Source: Luteolibacter yonseiensis (GTDB lineage: Bacteria > Verrucomicrobiota > Verrucomicrobiia > Verrucomicrobiales > Akkermansiaceae). From it: a DNA stretch of 64,000 bases. The notes under the pieces were generated by a model. The model was not told where the DNA came from and did no database searches. It saw only the letters and a list, made by a program, of their open reading frames with translations. Made by a program: the position numbers and the translations under genes. Location of the stretch: assembly GCF_016595465.1 (NCBI RefSeq), contig NZ_JAENIK010000001.1:1-64000 (forward strand), read 5' to 3'. Shown here piece by piece: positions 25,228 to 34,645 of the stretch. Numbering within the stretch: position 1 is the first letter of the stretch; the number at the start of each line of letters is the position of its first letter.

Positions 25228-25908
25228 TTAGCGGCGCCGGCGGGAGAGACCCAGAAGGCCGAGGCCGCCCAGCAGTGCCACGGAAGGTTCCGGAACCACG
25301 GAGAACGGGCTGCTTCCGCCGTCGTAAATCGTCACATTGTTGAAGGCGATCTGGTTGTCGGACGAGTTTCCCCTGCGGAAGCGCATGTCGTCGCTGGAGA
25401 TCGAGCCGGGTGCCCAGGTTCTGCTTGGATCGGCGTCGTCAGGGGTTCCCTCGACGCCGGTTCCAAGGGCTGGATTCACCCAGAACTTGACGGTATCGCC
25501 ATCCGCCCCCGCTCCATTGAGTTCATACTTGACCACCAGCGTGATCGGGGTGCCCGGCACGATCGAGACTCCTGAAGACCTCTCACCATAGAAAGCGACC
25601 CCGATGGTGCTCGCCTGCCAGAGCTGGCCGAACACATCGTTGTCCGAGTGTGAGAATCCGCCGTAGCTCTGCGTGGTGTCGAGCGTGCCCGGGTTCGACG
25701 GGTTCGTGAAAGTGGTCTGCATCACCACGTAAACATTGCCGGAGGTATAGTTGAATATCTGGCTGCCTCCGCCGAAGACGGTGGTGAATGTTTCGGTACC
25801 GTCCGTGGTCTTGGTGTGGCTGCCCAAGGTCGTGACCGCCGCTTGCAGGGAGGATGCGAGGCAGAGTGCGGTAAGGACCGTGGTCATGGTTTTGCTGGAT
25901 TTTGTCAT
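25228..25908 (-). CDS. PEP-CTERM sorting domain protein
   Basis: A 226-residue exported protein starting at 25908 (MTKSSKTMTTVLTALCLASS, then LQAA). The mature domain (TVKFWVNPALGTGVEG, IAFNNVTIYDGG) has the beta-sandwich look of a concanavalin/choice-of-anchor domain. The tail VVPEPSVALLGGLGLLGL plus SRRRR is the canonical verrucomicrobial PEP-CTERM signal. It is convergent with the haloperoxidase gene and divergent from the histidine kinase gene. Confidence 0.92.
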   Translation of the reverse strand: MTKSSKTMTTVLTALCLASSLQAAVTTLGSHTKTTDGTETFTTVFGGGSQIFNYTSGNVYVVMQTTFTNPSNPGTLDTTQSYGGFSHSDNDVFGQLWQASTIGVAFYGERSSGVSIVPGTPITLVVKYELNGAGADGDTVKFWVNPALGTGVEGTPDDADPSRTWAPGSISSDDMRFRRGNSSDNQIAFNNVTIYDGGSSPFSVVPEPSVALLGGLGLLGLSRRRR

Positions 25909-26179
25909 GGGTATCTGTGGGGTGGCTTTTTGCGGGGCGCGTTCCATCGATCCAAATCGACGACTTTGGTGCCTCGGTGAGGGATGCGACGAATCGAAGG
26001 AAATCCCGCCAAAAAAAAATGCGGGCACGCCAAAAAAAGCGGCCCGGAGGGATGAGCCCCGGAAGAAGTGAGGGTTCCAGGGTGGAAGTGGCGCCGGATT
26101 CCCAACGGATCAGCCGGGCCCGCCCGATCCGGGTTTTCCCTTGATACCACCGGGGCGGAACGGTGTATTGCCGTTCGTA

Positions 26180-28435
26180 ATGCGGATTTTCTTCGGTTGG
26201 ATGGCTTGGCTGGCGATCGCACGGATCTGCGCCGCCGGGCAGGCTCTGCCGGAGGTGGGGGCCGCCGGGGAGACGCAGGAGACCACCGTCCTGCGGAGTG
26301 CGGCGGAGATCCGCGCGCTGCCTCTGGCGGAGGCGGAACGGAACGGACGGGTGGAGTTGGAGGGGGTGGTGATCTGGCGCAGCGCGAGGCGGAACCATGC
26401 CATCATCGTGCATGACGGCAGGATGGCGATCTGGGTTTCCCTGTTGGGAATGGGAGCGCGGTGGGAGAAGGGGCTGGCCCCGGAGCCGCCCGTCTTCGAG
26501 CCCGGGACCGTGGTGCTGGTGAAGGGGAGGACAGGACCCGGCGGTTACGCGCCCGTGGTGGTGGCGGAGGATGTGGTGAGGGAGGGGACAGCTCCGTTGC
26601 CGGAACCGCTCAGGCCGCCCATCGAGGACCTGCTTTCCGGCAGCATGGACGCGCAGCCGGTCGAGGTGGAGGGGGTGGTGCAGGAAGTGACGGAGGTGAA
26701 TGACGTGGGGGTGGCCTCGGTGATGATGATGGTGGACGGGCACGTCTGCCGGGTGGACGCGGAGCGTGGCAGGGAGCTGCAGCGGGAGGAACTGATCGAC
26801 GCGCGGGTCAGGGTGCGCGGGGCGCTGACGCCCTTGTTCAACCTGCGGTCGCAACTGACCGGCCTGAAACTGAGCAGCATGGGCCGTGATGATTTCCACA
26901 TCGTCACACCCGCGCCGGCGGATCCGTTCCAGTCGGCCAGGGTGGAGCTGGGGAATCTGCGGAAATTCTCACCCGCTTCGAAGCCGTATCACCGCGTGGT
27001 GACGGACGGGGTGGTGACCTTCTCGATGCCGAAGCGGTTCTTTTTCCTCCAGAACGGGAAGACCGGAGTCAGGGTGAGCTCCACCGAGGCGGTGGTGGCG
27101 GTGGGGGACACGGTGACGGTGGCGGCGTTCGTCGATACCACGCGCACCCTGGCGGCGTTGAACGGGGCGGTGGTCAGGAAAACCGGTCGCGCGGAGGTTC
27201 CCGCCGCGGAGATGATGGGGGCGACGGCCATCCTGCGGCCGCAGTTCCGGGATTCCTCCAAGCGGGTGGCTCTGGCGGATTATGACGGGCGGCTTGTGAG
27301 CCTGGTGTCCCACATCCAGCGGGTGGAGCGGCTGGACGAACACGGCGGGCTGGGGGTGGTGGCCGAGTCGGACGGCCAGCTCTTCGCCGCCGCCCTGCCG
27401 TCCGGCGGCGCGGCGGTGCCGGCGGAGTTGTTGGGAAAACTGGTGCCCGGCGCGGAAGTGAGATTCACCGGCTTGTGCGACCTGACCTTCGCCGAGGAAA
27501 CGCCCAAGCTCGATCTCATCGACATCACGGGTTTCCGCCTCTGGCTGCGGTCGCCGGGGGACATGGAAGTGCTGCGCTCCCCTCCATGGTGGACACCGGC
27601 GCGGCTGAGAGCGGTGCTGGTTACGGTGGGGCTCGTCCTGGCGCTCGTGGCGGCGTCCAATATCGCCCTGCGCCGCCTGTTGCGCCGGCGCACCCGGCGG
27701 CTGGAGGAGGTGATGCGCTCGCACCGCGATTCCGAATTGGAATTCCACGCGGCAAAGGAGGAGCGCCAGCGGCTGGCGTCCGACATGCACGACGGCCTGC
27801 AGCAGTTGCTCGTGAGCGCGGCGTATCGCATGGAGGCGGCCGCCGCCCACATGGGAGAGGGGCCGGTGGCGGCCAGGGAGCAGCTGACGGCGGCCCTCCG
27901 CGCGCTGTCACGCGCGCAGGCGGGCCTGCGCGAATGCCTGTGGGGGCTCAAGGAAGTGGATGACGCCGGGGAGGATGACTTCGCGGCGCTGCTCCGCCAC
28001 GCCTCGACCACCGTCGAACATTGGCCGAAGGGGCTGGTCACGGTCGAGGTCTCGGGGGAGCCCTTCGGTCTTTCGCGGCAGGTGATGGGCAGCCTGCTCC
28101 TGCTCATGCAGGAGGCGGTGGAAAACTCCTGCAAACACGGAAAATCCACCGCCGTGCGGGTGACGCTGCACTATTTTCCCGACCGGCTTGAAATGGCCAT
28201 CCGCGACAACGGCCGGGGCTTCGATTCCGACCGGGTCCCCGGCACGCGCGAGGGCCATCTGGGGCTGGAGTCGATGCGGCTGCGCATGAAATGGCTGGGC
28301 GGCCACCTGAAGCTGACCAGTTCTCCCGGAAATGGCACCCTCATCGTGGGGCATGTGGGGCGGGCCGCCGCCGAGGCGCTGCTGCCCGTCACTCGCAAGA
28401 ACGGAAGCCGGTCCGCGACGCAGGCTGGAATATGA
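26180..28435 (+). CDS. sensor histidine kinase, NarL/DegS-type
   Basis: A 751-residue membrane kinase. The start at 26180 gives a signal-like N-terminus (MRIFFGWMAWLAIARICAA). Residues about 25-475 form a long exported sensor of repeated small beta domains (VELEGVVIWRSARRNHAIIV and later VVTFSMPKRFFFLQNG) resembling OB-fold-like modules. A transmembrane segment (VLVTVGLVLALVAASNIAL) follows near 490. The HisKA_3-type box ERQRLASDMHDGLQQ bears the phosphoacceptor His, and the ATPase domain has QEAVENSCKHG, DNGRGF and GHLGLESM. It pairs with the response regulator 50 bases downstream. The signal sensed is unknown. Confidence 0.92.
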   Translation: MRIFFGWMAWLAIARICAAGQALPEVGAAGETQETTVLRSAAEIRALPLAEAERNGRVELEGVVIWRSARRNHAIIVHDGRMAIWVSLLGMGARWEKGLAPEPPVFEPGTVVLVKGRTGPGGYAPVVVAEDVVREGTAPLPEPLRPPIEDLLSGSMDAQPVEVEGVVQEVTEVNDVGVASVMMMVDGHVCRVDAERGRELQREELIDARVRVRGALTPLFNLRSQLTGLKLSSMGRDDFHIVTPAPADPFQSARVELGNLRKFSPASKPYHRVVTDGVVTFSMPKRFFFLQNGKTGVRVSSTEAVVAVGDTVTVAAFVDTTRTLAALNGAVVRKTGRAEVPAAEMMGATAILRPQFRDSSKRVALADYDGRLVSLVSHIQRVERLDEHGGLGVVAESDGQLFAAALPSGGAAVPAELLGKLVPGAEVRFTGLCDLTFAEETPKLDLIDITGFRLWLRSPGDMEVLRSPPWWTPARLRAVLVTVGLVLALVAASNIALRRLLRRRTRRLEEVMRSHRDSELEFHAAKEERQRLASDMHDGLQQLLVSAAYRMEAAAAHMGEGPVAAREQLTAALRALSRAQAGLRECLWGLKEVDDAGEDDFAALLRHASTTVEHWPKGLVTVEVSGEPFGLSRQVMGSLLLLMQEAVENSCKHGKSTAVRVTLHYFPDRLEMAIRDNGRGFDSDRVPGTREGHLGLESMRLRMKWLGGHLKLTSSPGNGTLIVGHVGRAAAEALLPVTRKNGSRSATQAGI

Positions 28436-28485
28436 TAGATCCGGCCGGTCCGGCGCGATCTCTATCGATACAGGGAATTTGAAAA

Positions 28486-29181
28486 ATGAGCGTGAAACGC
28501 GGAAAAACAACCCCGGCGAGGGATGGACGTGGGGGAGGGAGCCTGCCCTCCTTGGGCATGGACGGAAAAATACGGCTGTTGATCGTGGATGATCATGCGA
28601 TGGTGAGGGAGGGATTGGAAGCCATGCTTTCCGTGGACACCCGTTTTGAAAGCATTCTGACGGCATCCTCGCGGGAGGAGACCATGGAGATCCTCGCGCG
28701 GGCCAGCCCCCATCTGGTGCTGCTGGACCTCCGCATGCCGGGGTTCGACGGGTTCAACGTGTTGGAAACGGTGCTGGGCCGCTGGCCTTCCATGAGGGTG
28801 CTGATCCTCTCCGCCGGGGCCACCGGGCCGGAGGTGAGGCTGGCCCGGTCCAAGGGCGCGCGGGGCTACATCTGCAAGTCCGCCGGACGCGCCGCGCTGC
28901 TGGAGGCCATCGACACGGTGATCGACGGTCGGACATTCTTCGAGGACGGGGCGGCGCGGGAGGAGGACGATCTCACGTTGTCCGCCCGGGAGCTCGAGGT
29001 GCTGCGCCACCTGGGCCGCAGTCTTTCCGCGGACGAGCTGGGGGTCGTCTTCGGCATCAGCAAGCACACCGTGAAGAGCCACCTGAAGGCGATTTTCATG
29101 AAACTCGGCGTCGCCGGGCAGGCCGAGGCGGTGACGCGCGGATATGAGATGGGGCTCATCACGGTCGAAAAGGACAGGTGA
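28486..29181 (+). CDS. LuxR-family response regulator
   Basis: A 231-residue two-component regulator. The receiver domain begins at KIRLLIVDDHAMVREGLEAM, with phosphoacceptor Asp in LLDLRMPGFDGF. The C-terminal LuxR-type helix-turn-helix is LTLSARELEVLRHLG to GISKHTVKSHLKAIFMKLGV. The ATG at 28486 has AGGGA nine bases upstream; an internal ATG at 28558 would remove a 24-residue non-conserved leader. It is the partner of the upstream kinase. Targets are unknown; the secreted-protein gene at 29379 is the nearest candidate. Confidence 0.93.
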   Translation: MSVKRGKTTPARDGRGGGSLPSLGMDGKIRLLIVDDHAMVREGLEAMLSVDTRFESILTASSREETMEILARASPHLVLLDLRMPGFDGFNVLETVLGRWPSMRVLILSAGATGPEVRLARSKGARGYICKSAGRAALLEAIDTVIDGRTFFEDGAAREEDDLTLSARELEVLRHLGRSLSADELGVVFGISKHTVKSHLKAIFMKLGVAGQAEAVTRGYEMGLITVEKDR

Positions 29182-29291
29182 CCGCCGGGACGGTTTCCAC
29201 CACTCCTCCGGCGGCGCGGGATATCCCTCCCGCGAGGGATGGTGGATGAGCGGGGGATCGCGTTGAATCGGAAGCGATGCGGATCGCCCGT

Positions 29292-29321
29292 GCCCGGACC
29301 GGAAAACCCTCCGGACCGGGC
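29292..29321. promoter_or_regulatory. GC-rich hairpin upstream of the autotransporter-type gene
   Basis: GCCCGGACCGG pairs with CCGGACCGGGC across an AAAACCCT loop with one mismatch. There is no T-run. It may end the kinase/regulator transcript weakly or sit in the leader of the gene at 29379. Confidence 0.4.
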
Positions 29322-29378
29322 CACGGCTTTCCCACCGGCTCCCATCCACCCCAAGCTCAATTCCAAAAAACCCAATCC

Positions 29379-32300
29379 ATGTCGAAACCATTCCAGAATC
29401 CCGGCCCCTCCCACCTCGCCCTCCGGATCGCGGCCCTTTCCACCCTGGCGACCATCGTTCCCGCCGCTGCGGCGACATTCACCTACACGCCCGCATCCGG
29501 CACCGGAGACCTTTGGTCCGCAGGCACGGGTTGGGACGCCGCTCCCGCCGGCGGCACCGGCACGCGGCTGACCTTCGCGACCGCCGCTCCCGGCCCGCTC
29601 GCCAATGCCAGCACGAACGACCTGCCGGGAGAGTTCTTCCTGAACATCCTCGACCTGTCCGGCACCGGTCCGGCCACGGGCGGAGCCTCCGTCACCGTCA
29701 ACGCCGTCGATCCGGCCACGGGACTCACGCTGGCGACCGATGTCGCCGCCCCGGTGGTGAATCTCGACGCCCTCGCCGGAGATTCCGGGCTGGCCTATCG
29801 GATCAATCCGGTCCTCACCCTGGCCAACGACACCACCTTCACCGGAGCCGGCACCGCCACCTTCAGGTTTTCCGGCGGCATCGCGGGCCCTGGCCGCTCG
29901 CTCACCAAGGCAGGCACGAGCCAGATGGCGCTCGGCGGTCCGTCGTCGTTGGAAACGCTGCAGGTCGGATTCAACACCCCGGGCGGGAAAATCACCGCGG
30001 AAGCGGGAAGCTCGCTCACCGTCGGGACCGGCACGGGGGTGGCGCGGATCGGCGCGACCAACTCGGCCAACGCCACCGGCGCGCTCGATCTCTCCGCCGC
30101 CGCCAGCTTCGCCGCGAACGTGACCGAACTCCAGGTCGGGGTGAATTTCGGTGGATCCGCAGTCACCGCCGAGGGAGCGCTGAACCTCTCGCCGGACAAC
30201 CTCATCACCGCGACCACCATGGTCGCCATCGGCCGCAGCGGCGGAAATTTCAACACTCCGCTCGCCACCGCCACCACGCCGGACGGGAGTTTCACCTCGA
30301 TCAACACGCCTCTGCTGACCATCGGCCAGGGCAAGTCCAACGGCTCGTTCACCCTGGGCGCCGGCGCGTCGCTGGATATCAACGGTTTCAATGGCGGGCG
30401 CGCGGATCTCCGCGTGGGCCACAACGACCAGAGCGCTTCGGGAAACTGGAGCGGCAGCGCCGATTTTTCACGCGGACTCTTCCGGGGCACCCTCGGGGCG
30501 GTTTCCATCGGCCGCAAGACGACCACCTCCACCGGCAGCGCCAGCGGCATCCTGACCCTGGGCGACAACGACCAGCAGAACCTCGCCCTCAGCGCCACCG
30601 GCAGCCCGCTGGTCATCGCCCGTTCCGACGCCGGCACCACGGGCACCGCCACCGGCACCCTGACCATCGGACATCTCGGATTTTCCAGTTCCATCACATC
30701 GACGAACAACAGCACCGCCATCCTGATCGGCACCGGAGCGGGGTCCGTCCAGCGGGCGGCGGGCACCCTGAACCTCGGTGCGGGATTCCTCACCATCACC
30801 ACCACCGGAGCCGCCATCGCGGGGGATTCCGCCAACCTGCTGAACACCAGCACCCTGAAATTCAACGGCACCACGCTCATCGCCGGGGCGAGCAGCGGCA
30901 ACTGGATCCACAGCCTCACCAACGCCCGGATCTCCGACGCAGGCCTGACGATCAACACGAACGGGGCGAACGTTACCGTCCCGCAAAGCCTGTCCCACGA
31001 TCCCGCCGGTGCTGCCGCGGACGGAGGCCTGATCAAGGAATTCTCCGGCATCCTCACCCTCTCCGGGACCAACACCTACAGCGGCGACACCACGGTCAAC
31101 GGCGGGATCCTCCACCTCTCGAAGATCGCGGCCCTGCCAGGCTTCGATACTCCGGGCCGGCTCGCCGTCGGGGAGGCCGGGGGCCTCGGCATGAACATCG
31201 GCGGCACCGGCGAGTTCACCTTCGCCCAGCTCGAGACCTACCGCACCGACGGCACTTTCACCGGCAACCACCATTCCCTCATCCTCGACATCACGAACGC
31301 CGGTGGCGAGCAGACCTACACGAGTGCGCGGACGGACATGGGGTCCTTCATCAAACGCGGCAGCCACAAGCTGACCCTCGGCCACGACGTGGACATGTGG
31401 GGTTCGCTCGAGGTCGGTCTCAACCAGAACGCGGGCACCCTCGCCATCGCCGCCGGGAAAGACTTCACCCAGGCGCCGTCCGATTTCACCGGTGTCGGCA
31501 CGATGACCCTCGGCGTCGCCACCGGCTCGGCCAACTCGCTCGGCACGCTTGATGCCTCGGCCGCGGATGCGTTCAGCATGGAGGTGACGACCCTGCGCAT
31601 GGGCATCACCACCGGCACGGGCACCGCCGGAGGGAATCTCTCGCTCCCCGCGAACTCCTCCGTCACCGCCCATACGGAAATCCTCATCTCGGACAGCAAC
31701 AACACCTTCAACAACGTCAACAGCACGCTCACCACCGGAGCGGGCGGCACGGCGACGGTCCGCACGCCACGGCTTCTCGTCGGCCACGGAAAAGGCCGCG
31801 GATTCGTCAACGCGGGTGCGGGTTCCACCTTCGACCTCGCCTATCTCGACGGCGCCCGCACCGCGATGGAAGTGGGGAACAATCCCGTCAACGGCGGCAG
31901 CGGCCCATGGTCCGGCACCGCGAATTTCTCCACCGCGGTCTTCAAGGGCGGGCTCTCCAGCCTGCTCATCGGGGCCATCAACGCCACCGGCGCGACCTCG
32001 TCGGTGACGGGGGTGATGACGCTCTCCAACAATCCGCTCAACCATCTGGACATCGAAGGTCCCGGCACCACCGTCACCCTCGGCAGATACGCCGGAAACA
32101 CCAGCGGAACCGCGACCGGCACGCTCACGCTCGGCAATCTCGATTCCGCCAGCGCGATCACCAGCACCACCAACGAGACCGCCATCCTCATCGCCACCGG
32201 CGGCGCGGCTGGCGCGGCGAAAGCCTCCGGCACGCTCAACCTCAACGGCGGCACCCTGACCATCACCACCACCGGCAGCGCCCTCCGTGGCGACACCGCC

Positions 32301-33167
32301 AATCCCGACAACGCCAGCACGGTGAATTTCAACGGCATCACCCTCAAGGCCGGTGCCTCCAGCTCCGACTGGATCGGGAACCTCAAGACCGCCAACCTCG
32401 CCGCCGGCGGCCTCACGCTCGATACCAACGGCTTCGACATCGCGGTCAGCCAGGCGTTCTCCGGCACCGGTCCTTTCACGAAGTCCGGCACCGGAACGCT
32501 CGCCTTCCATGACGTGAACTCCTACACCGGCAGCACCACCGTCGCCGCAGGCACGCTCACCCTCATCGATGAAGCGCTCTCCGATACCGCCGCCGTGACC
32601 GTGGCCGCCGGAGCCGTTCTCAATCTCGCCTACCCCTCCACCGTCGTCGATACCGTCCAGTCGCTTTCGCTTGGCGGCGAGCCCGCCGGCACCGGCATCT
32701 GGGGTGCCGTGGATTCCGGAGCTCCGAACACCAGTCCGCTGATCACCGGCACCGGACGGCTCAACGTCCTTACCGGACCCGCCGGCAACGATCCCTACCC
32801 CGCCTGGGCCGCCCAGATCCCGGCGCCCGACGAGCGCGATCGCGCGGACGACCCGGACCACGACGGCTTTTCCAATGGCGTGGAATATCTTTTCGGCACC
32901 TCTCCCGTCGCCGCGAACGGCGGCCTGGTCCGGAGCAGCACCGTCGGAAACAACCTCATCGTGCGCTGGAACCAACGGGTGGGCGGAGGGTCCTACCAGC
33001 TCCAGCAGAGCGCCACGCTGGCGGAATCTCCCTGGCCCGCCAGTCCGGTGGTGCCCGCGCCCGCCGCCGACCAGAGCGGCGTTCCCGAAAACTACATCCT
33101 CCAGGAAGCCAGCGTGCCGATCGACAGTCCGCGCAAGTTCGTCCGCGTCAGCGGTGCGGAAAACTGA
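29379..33167 (+). CDS. autotransporter-associated beta-strand repeat protein
   Basis: A 1262-residue exported protein. The start at 29379 gives a signal peptide (ALRIAALSTLATIVPAAAA). The body is low-Cys, rich in Thr, Gly, Ala and Asn, and built as two similar long halves (about residues 200-560 and 690-1030) with matched segments such as TLTIGHLGFSSSIT/TLTLGNLDSASAIT and TLKFNGTTLIAGASS/TVNFNGITLKAGASS. Autotransporter-type strand motifs appear (SGTNTYSGDTTVNGGILHL, SYTGSTTVAAGTLTL). The C-terminal 120 residues (DHDGFSNGVEYLFGTSP, then a Q-Q-S-A strand) match the verrucomicrobial terminal module also seen at 44.4 kb. No translocator barrel is present. Confidence 0.9.
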   Translation: MSKPFQNPGPSHLALRIAALSTLATIVPAAAATFTYTPASGTGDLWSAGTGWDAAPAGGTGTRLTFATAAPGPLANASTNDLPGEFFLNILDLSGTGPATGGASVTVNAVDPATGLTLATDVAAPVVNLDALAGDSGLAYRINPVLTLANDTTFTGAGTATFRFSGGIAGPGRSLTKAGTSQMALGGPSSLETLQVGFNTPGGKITAEAGSSLTVGTGTGVARIGATNSANATGALDLSAAASFAANVTELQVGVNFGGSAVTAEGALNLSPDNLITATTMVAIGRSGGNFNTPLATATTPDGSFTSINTPLLTIGQGKSNGSFTLGAGASLDINGFNGGRADLRVGHNDQSASGNWSGSADFSRGLFRGTLGAVSIGRKTTTSTGSASGILTLGDNDQQNLALSATGSPLVIARSDAGTTGTATGTLTIGHLGFSSSITSTNNSTAILIGTGAGSVQRAAGTLNLGAGFLTITTTGAAIAGDSANLLNTSTLKFNGTTLIAGASSGNWIHSLTNARISDAGLTINTNGANVTVPQSLSHDPAGAAADGGLIKEFSGILTLSGTNTYSGDTTVNGGILHLSKIAALPGFDTPGRLAVGEAGGLGMNIGGTGEFTFAQLETYRTDGTFTGNHHSLILDITNAGGEQTYTSARTDMGSFIKRGSHKLTLGHDVDMWGSLEVGLNQNAGTLAIAAGKDFTQAPSDFTGVGTMTLGVATGSANSLGTLDASAADAFSMEVTTLRMGITTGTGTAGGNLSLPANSSVTAHTEILISDSNNTFNNVNSTLTTGAGGTATVRTPRLLVGHGKGRGFVNAGAGSTFDLAYLDGARTAMEVGNNPVNGGSGPWSGTANFSTAVFKGGLSSLLIGAINATGATSSVTGVMTLSNNPLNHLDIEGPGTTVTLGRYAGNTSGTATGTLTLGNLDSASAITSTTNETAILIATGGAAGAAKASGTLNLNGGTLTITTTGSALRGDTANPDNASTVNFNGITLKAGASSSDWIGNLKTANLAAGGLTLDTNGFDIAVSQAFSGTGPFTKSGTGTLAFHDVNSYTGSTTVAAGTLTLIDEALSDTAAVTVAAGAVLNLAYPSTVVDTVQSLSLGGEPAGTGIWGAVDSGAPNTSPLITGTGRLNVLTGPAGNDPYPAWAAQIPAPDERDRADDPDHDGFSNGVEYLFGTSPVAANGGLVRSSTVGNNLIVRWNQRVGGGSYQLQQSATLAESPWPASPVVPAPAADQSGVPENYILQEASVPIDSPRKFVRVSGAEN

Positions 33168-33183
33168 GTGCGGGGATCTTGAT

Positions 33184-33211
33184 AGCACCGTCCGCCCGGG
33201 CGGTGCTTTTT
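33184..33211 (+). terminator. rho-independent terminator
   Basis: AGCACCG (33184-33190) pairs with CGGTGCT (33201-33207) around a GC-rich loop, followed by a T-run. It lies 17 bases after the stop of the autotransporter-type gene. Confidence 0.85.
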
Positions 33212-33258
33212 CCGCCTTGCGCTGTGGGAAATGGCAGGGTTCGGGGCATCCTCCGTCA

Positions 33259-34359
33259 TCAATTCGTTCCACTTCCGGTCCTGACACCTTCCAACCCATG
33301 AAATGATGGGGGCTTCAGCGGAGGGGCAAACAATGGGCGCGCGGCATTGTGTTCAAGATTCCGGCTTCCGGCAGGATTGGTCCAGATCTCCATTTTGGGA
33401 CGCACACGACCATCCTCCGGGGGAGGGAAGACCGAATCCACCGCGCCGTGCCAGAGGTGCTTCTTGCTACGGACGAAGAAACGTATCCGCAGCCCCTCCA
33501 TGCCTGTCCGCCCGTCCATGTCCTCGGGACCATACTGGCAGGTGATCGACTCCTCATATCCGTTTTCAGGAGCTTCGAACAGGAATGGGTCGCTTGGATC
33601 CGCCTTCACGACTCCACAGTCCTCGTTCCATCCGGAAATCCTCACCTCCCAACGGCGCGAATCCGCCGTGCCGATCTCTGAAACGGAAATTTTCACATCC
33701 GGTGTGTATTTGAAATCCGGATCGGTCGTGCTCCCATGGTCGTCCATCGACAGATTCTGCGGAGGTCCGCCAACCGGTATCCGCATCTCGGGATTGAAAA
33801 TCATCAGGGGTTCGGGACGTTGCAATTTCCATAACCTGAATTCCACGGGATTGGCCGGATCCGGTTTGAACTCCGGTTGTTGTCCATCCATCGATTTATA
33901 CAGATACTCGCGGTAGTTTGTCCCGAATGCGGTGGACAGCTGCTGGTCGTGGGGCAGGACATAACCATCCTTGGTCATTTTCAGGATCTTCAGCACGAAG
34001 CCGGACGCCCCTTCCAGCGCGAAGCGGCCGGTGGCGTCGGTGCGTGCCTCGATGACGTCAAATTCACGGAAACCGGCCCCACCCTTGACCGGCTTCACCC
34101 GCAACGTGGTCACAGCCGCACGCACGTGCACCCCTTCCAAAGGAACCCCCTGTGAGTCCAGGACCTTTCCCCAGAATCTGACATCCGTATCATAGACCGA
34201 AGCCCCGGCATTGTGGTCGTCAAGAGCTCTGGCCGCGAAAAACCTGCCGACCACCGGAAGCCCGCCGGCAAGCCGGGGAACATCCGTCATCACCAGAAGC
34301 ACAAGCAAGGCCGCGACCGCCAGCAACAACGGGGTAATCATCCATTCGGCAGCTCTCAT
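33259..34359 (-). CDS. membrane-anchored protein with carboxypeptidase-regulatory-like domain
   Basis: A 366-residue protein with an N-terminal anchor (MITPLLLAVAALLVLLVM) and a large outside domain. Residues about 60-130 have the pattern of a carboxypeptidase regulatory-like beta-sandwich (WGKVLDSQGVPLEGVHVRAA, then TDATGRFALEG). The rest is unfamiliar, with two Cys (DCGVVK, ITCQYG) that could form a disulfide. AAGGAG sits directly against the chosen ATG, unusually close. It is convergent with the previous gene. Confidence 0.8.
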   Translation of the reverse strand: MRAAEWMITPLLLAVAALLVLLVMTDVPRLAGGLPVVGRFFAARALDDHNAGASVYDTDVRFWGKVLDSQGVPLEGVHVRAAVTTLRVKPVKGGAGFREFDVIEARTDATGRFALEGASGFVLKILKMTKDGYVLPHDQQLSTAFGTNYREYLYKSMDGQQPEFKPDPANPVEFRLWKLQRPEPLMIFNPEMRIPVGGPPQNLSMDDHGSTTDPDFKYTPDVKISVSEIGTADSRRWEVRISGWNEDCGVVKADPSDPFLFEAPENGYEESITCQYGPEDMDGRTGMEGLRIRFFVRSKKHLWHGAVDSVFPPPEDGRVRPKMEIWTNPAGSRNLEHNAARPLFAPPLKPPSFHGLEGVRTGSGTN

Positions 34360-34645
34360 CTCCTTCAGTTCCTGTGGCTCGGGGTTCCGGCGCGAACCAA
34401 CTTCATGGACACCACGGAACGTTCATTGCCCTGTCAAGTGTGATCGCCCGGTTGGGAGATTGCCAAATCCACCACTGTCAGGACCTGACCGGCCGGGGCG
34501 GGTTGTCATGAAAATCTTGCGGCAACAAAACGCCACCATGCCAGACCCGGATCTAACATGATCCAATTTTGTCACCTTTTCCTGCGACCGGACGAAGAGA
34601 GTTCCGTGCTGTAAGGGGCCTTTCGCAAGGAAAGACCATCCGCAC

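Noticed and set aside
30468..33299. A 943-codon minus-strand frame
   Set aside because: Antisense shadow of the autotransporter-type gene, with no signal peptide or recognisable domain.
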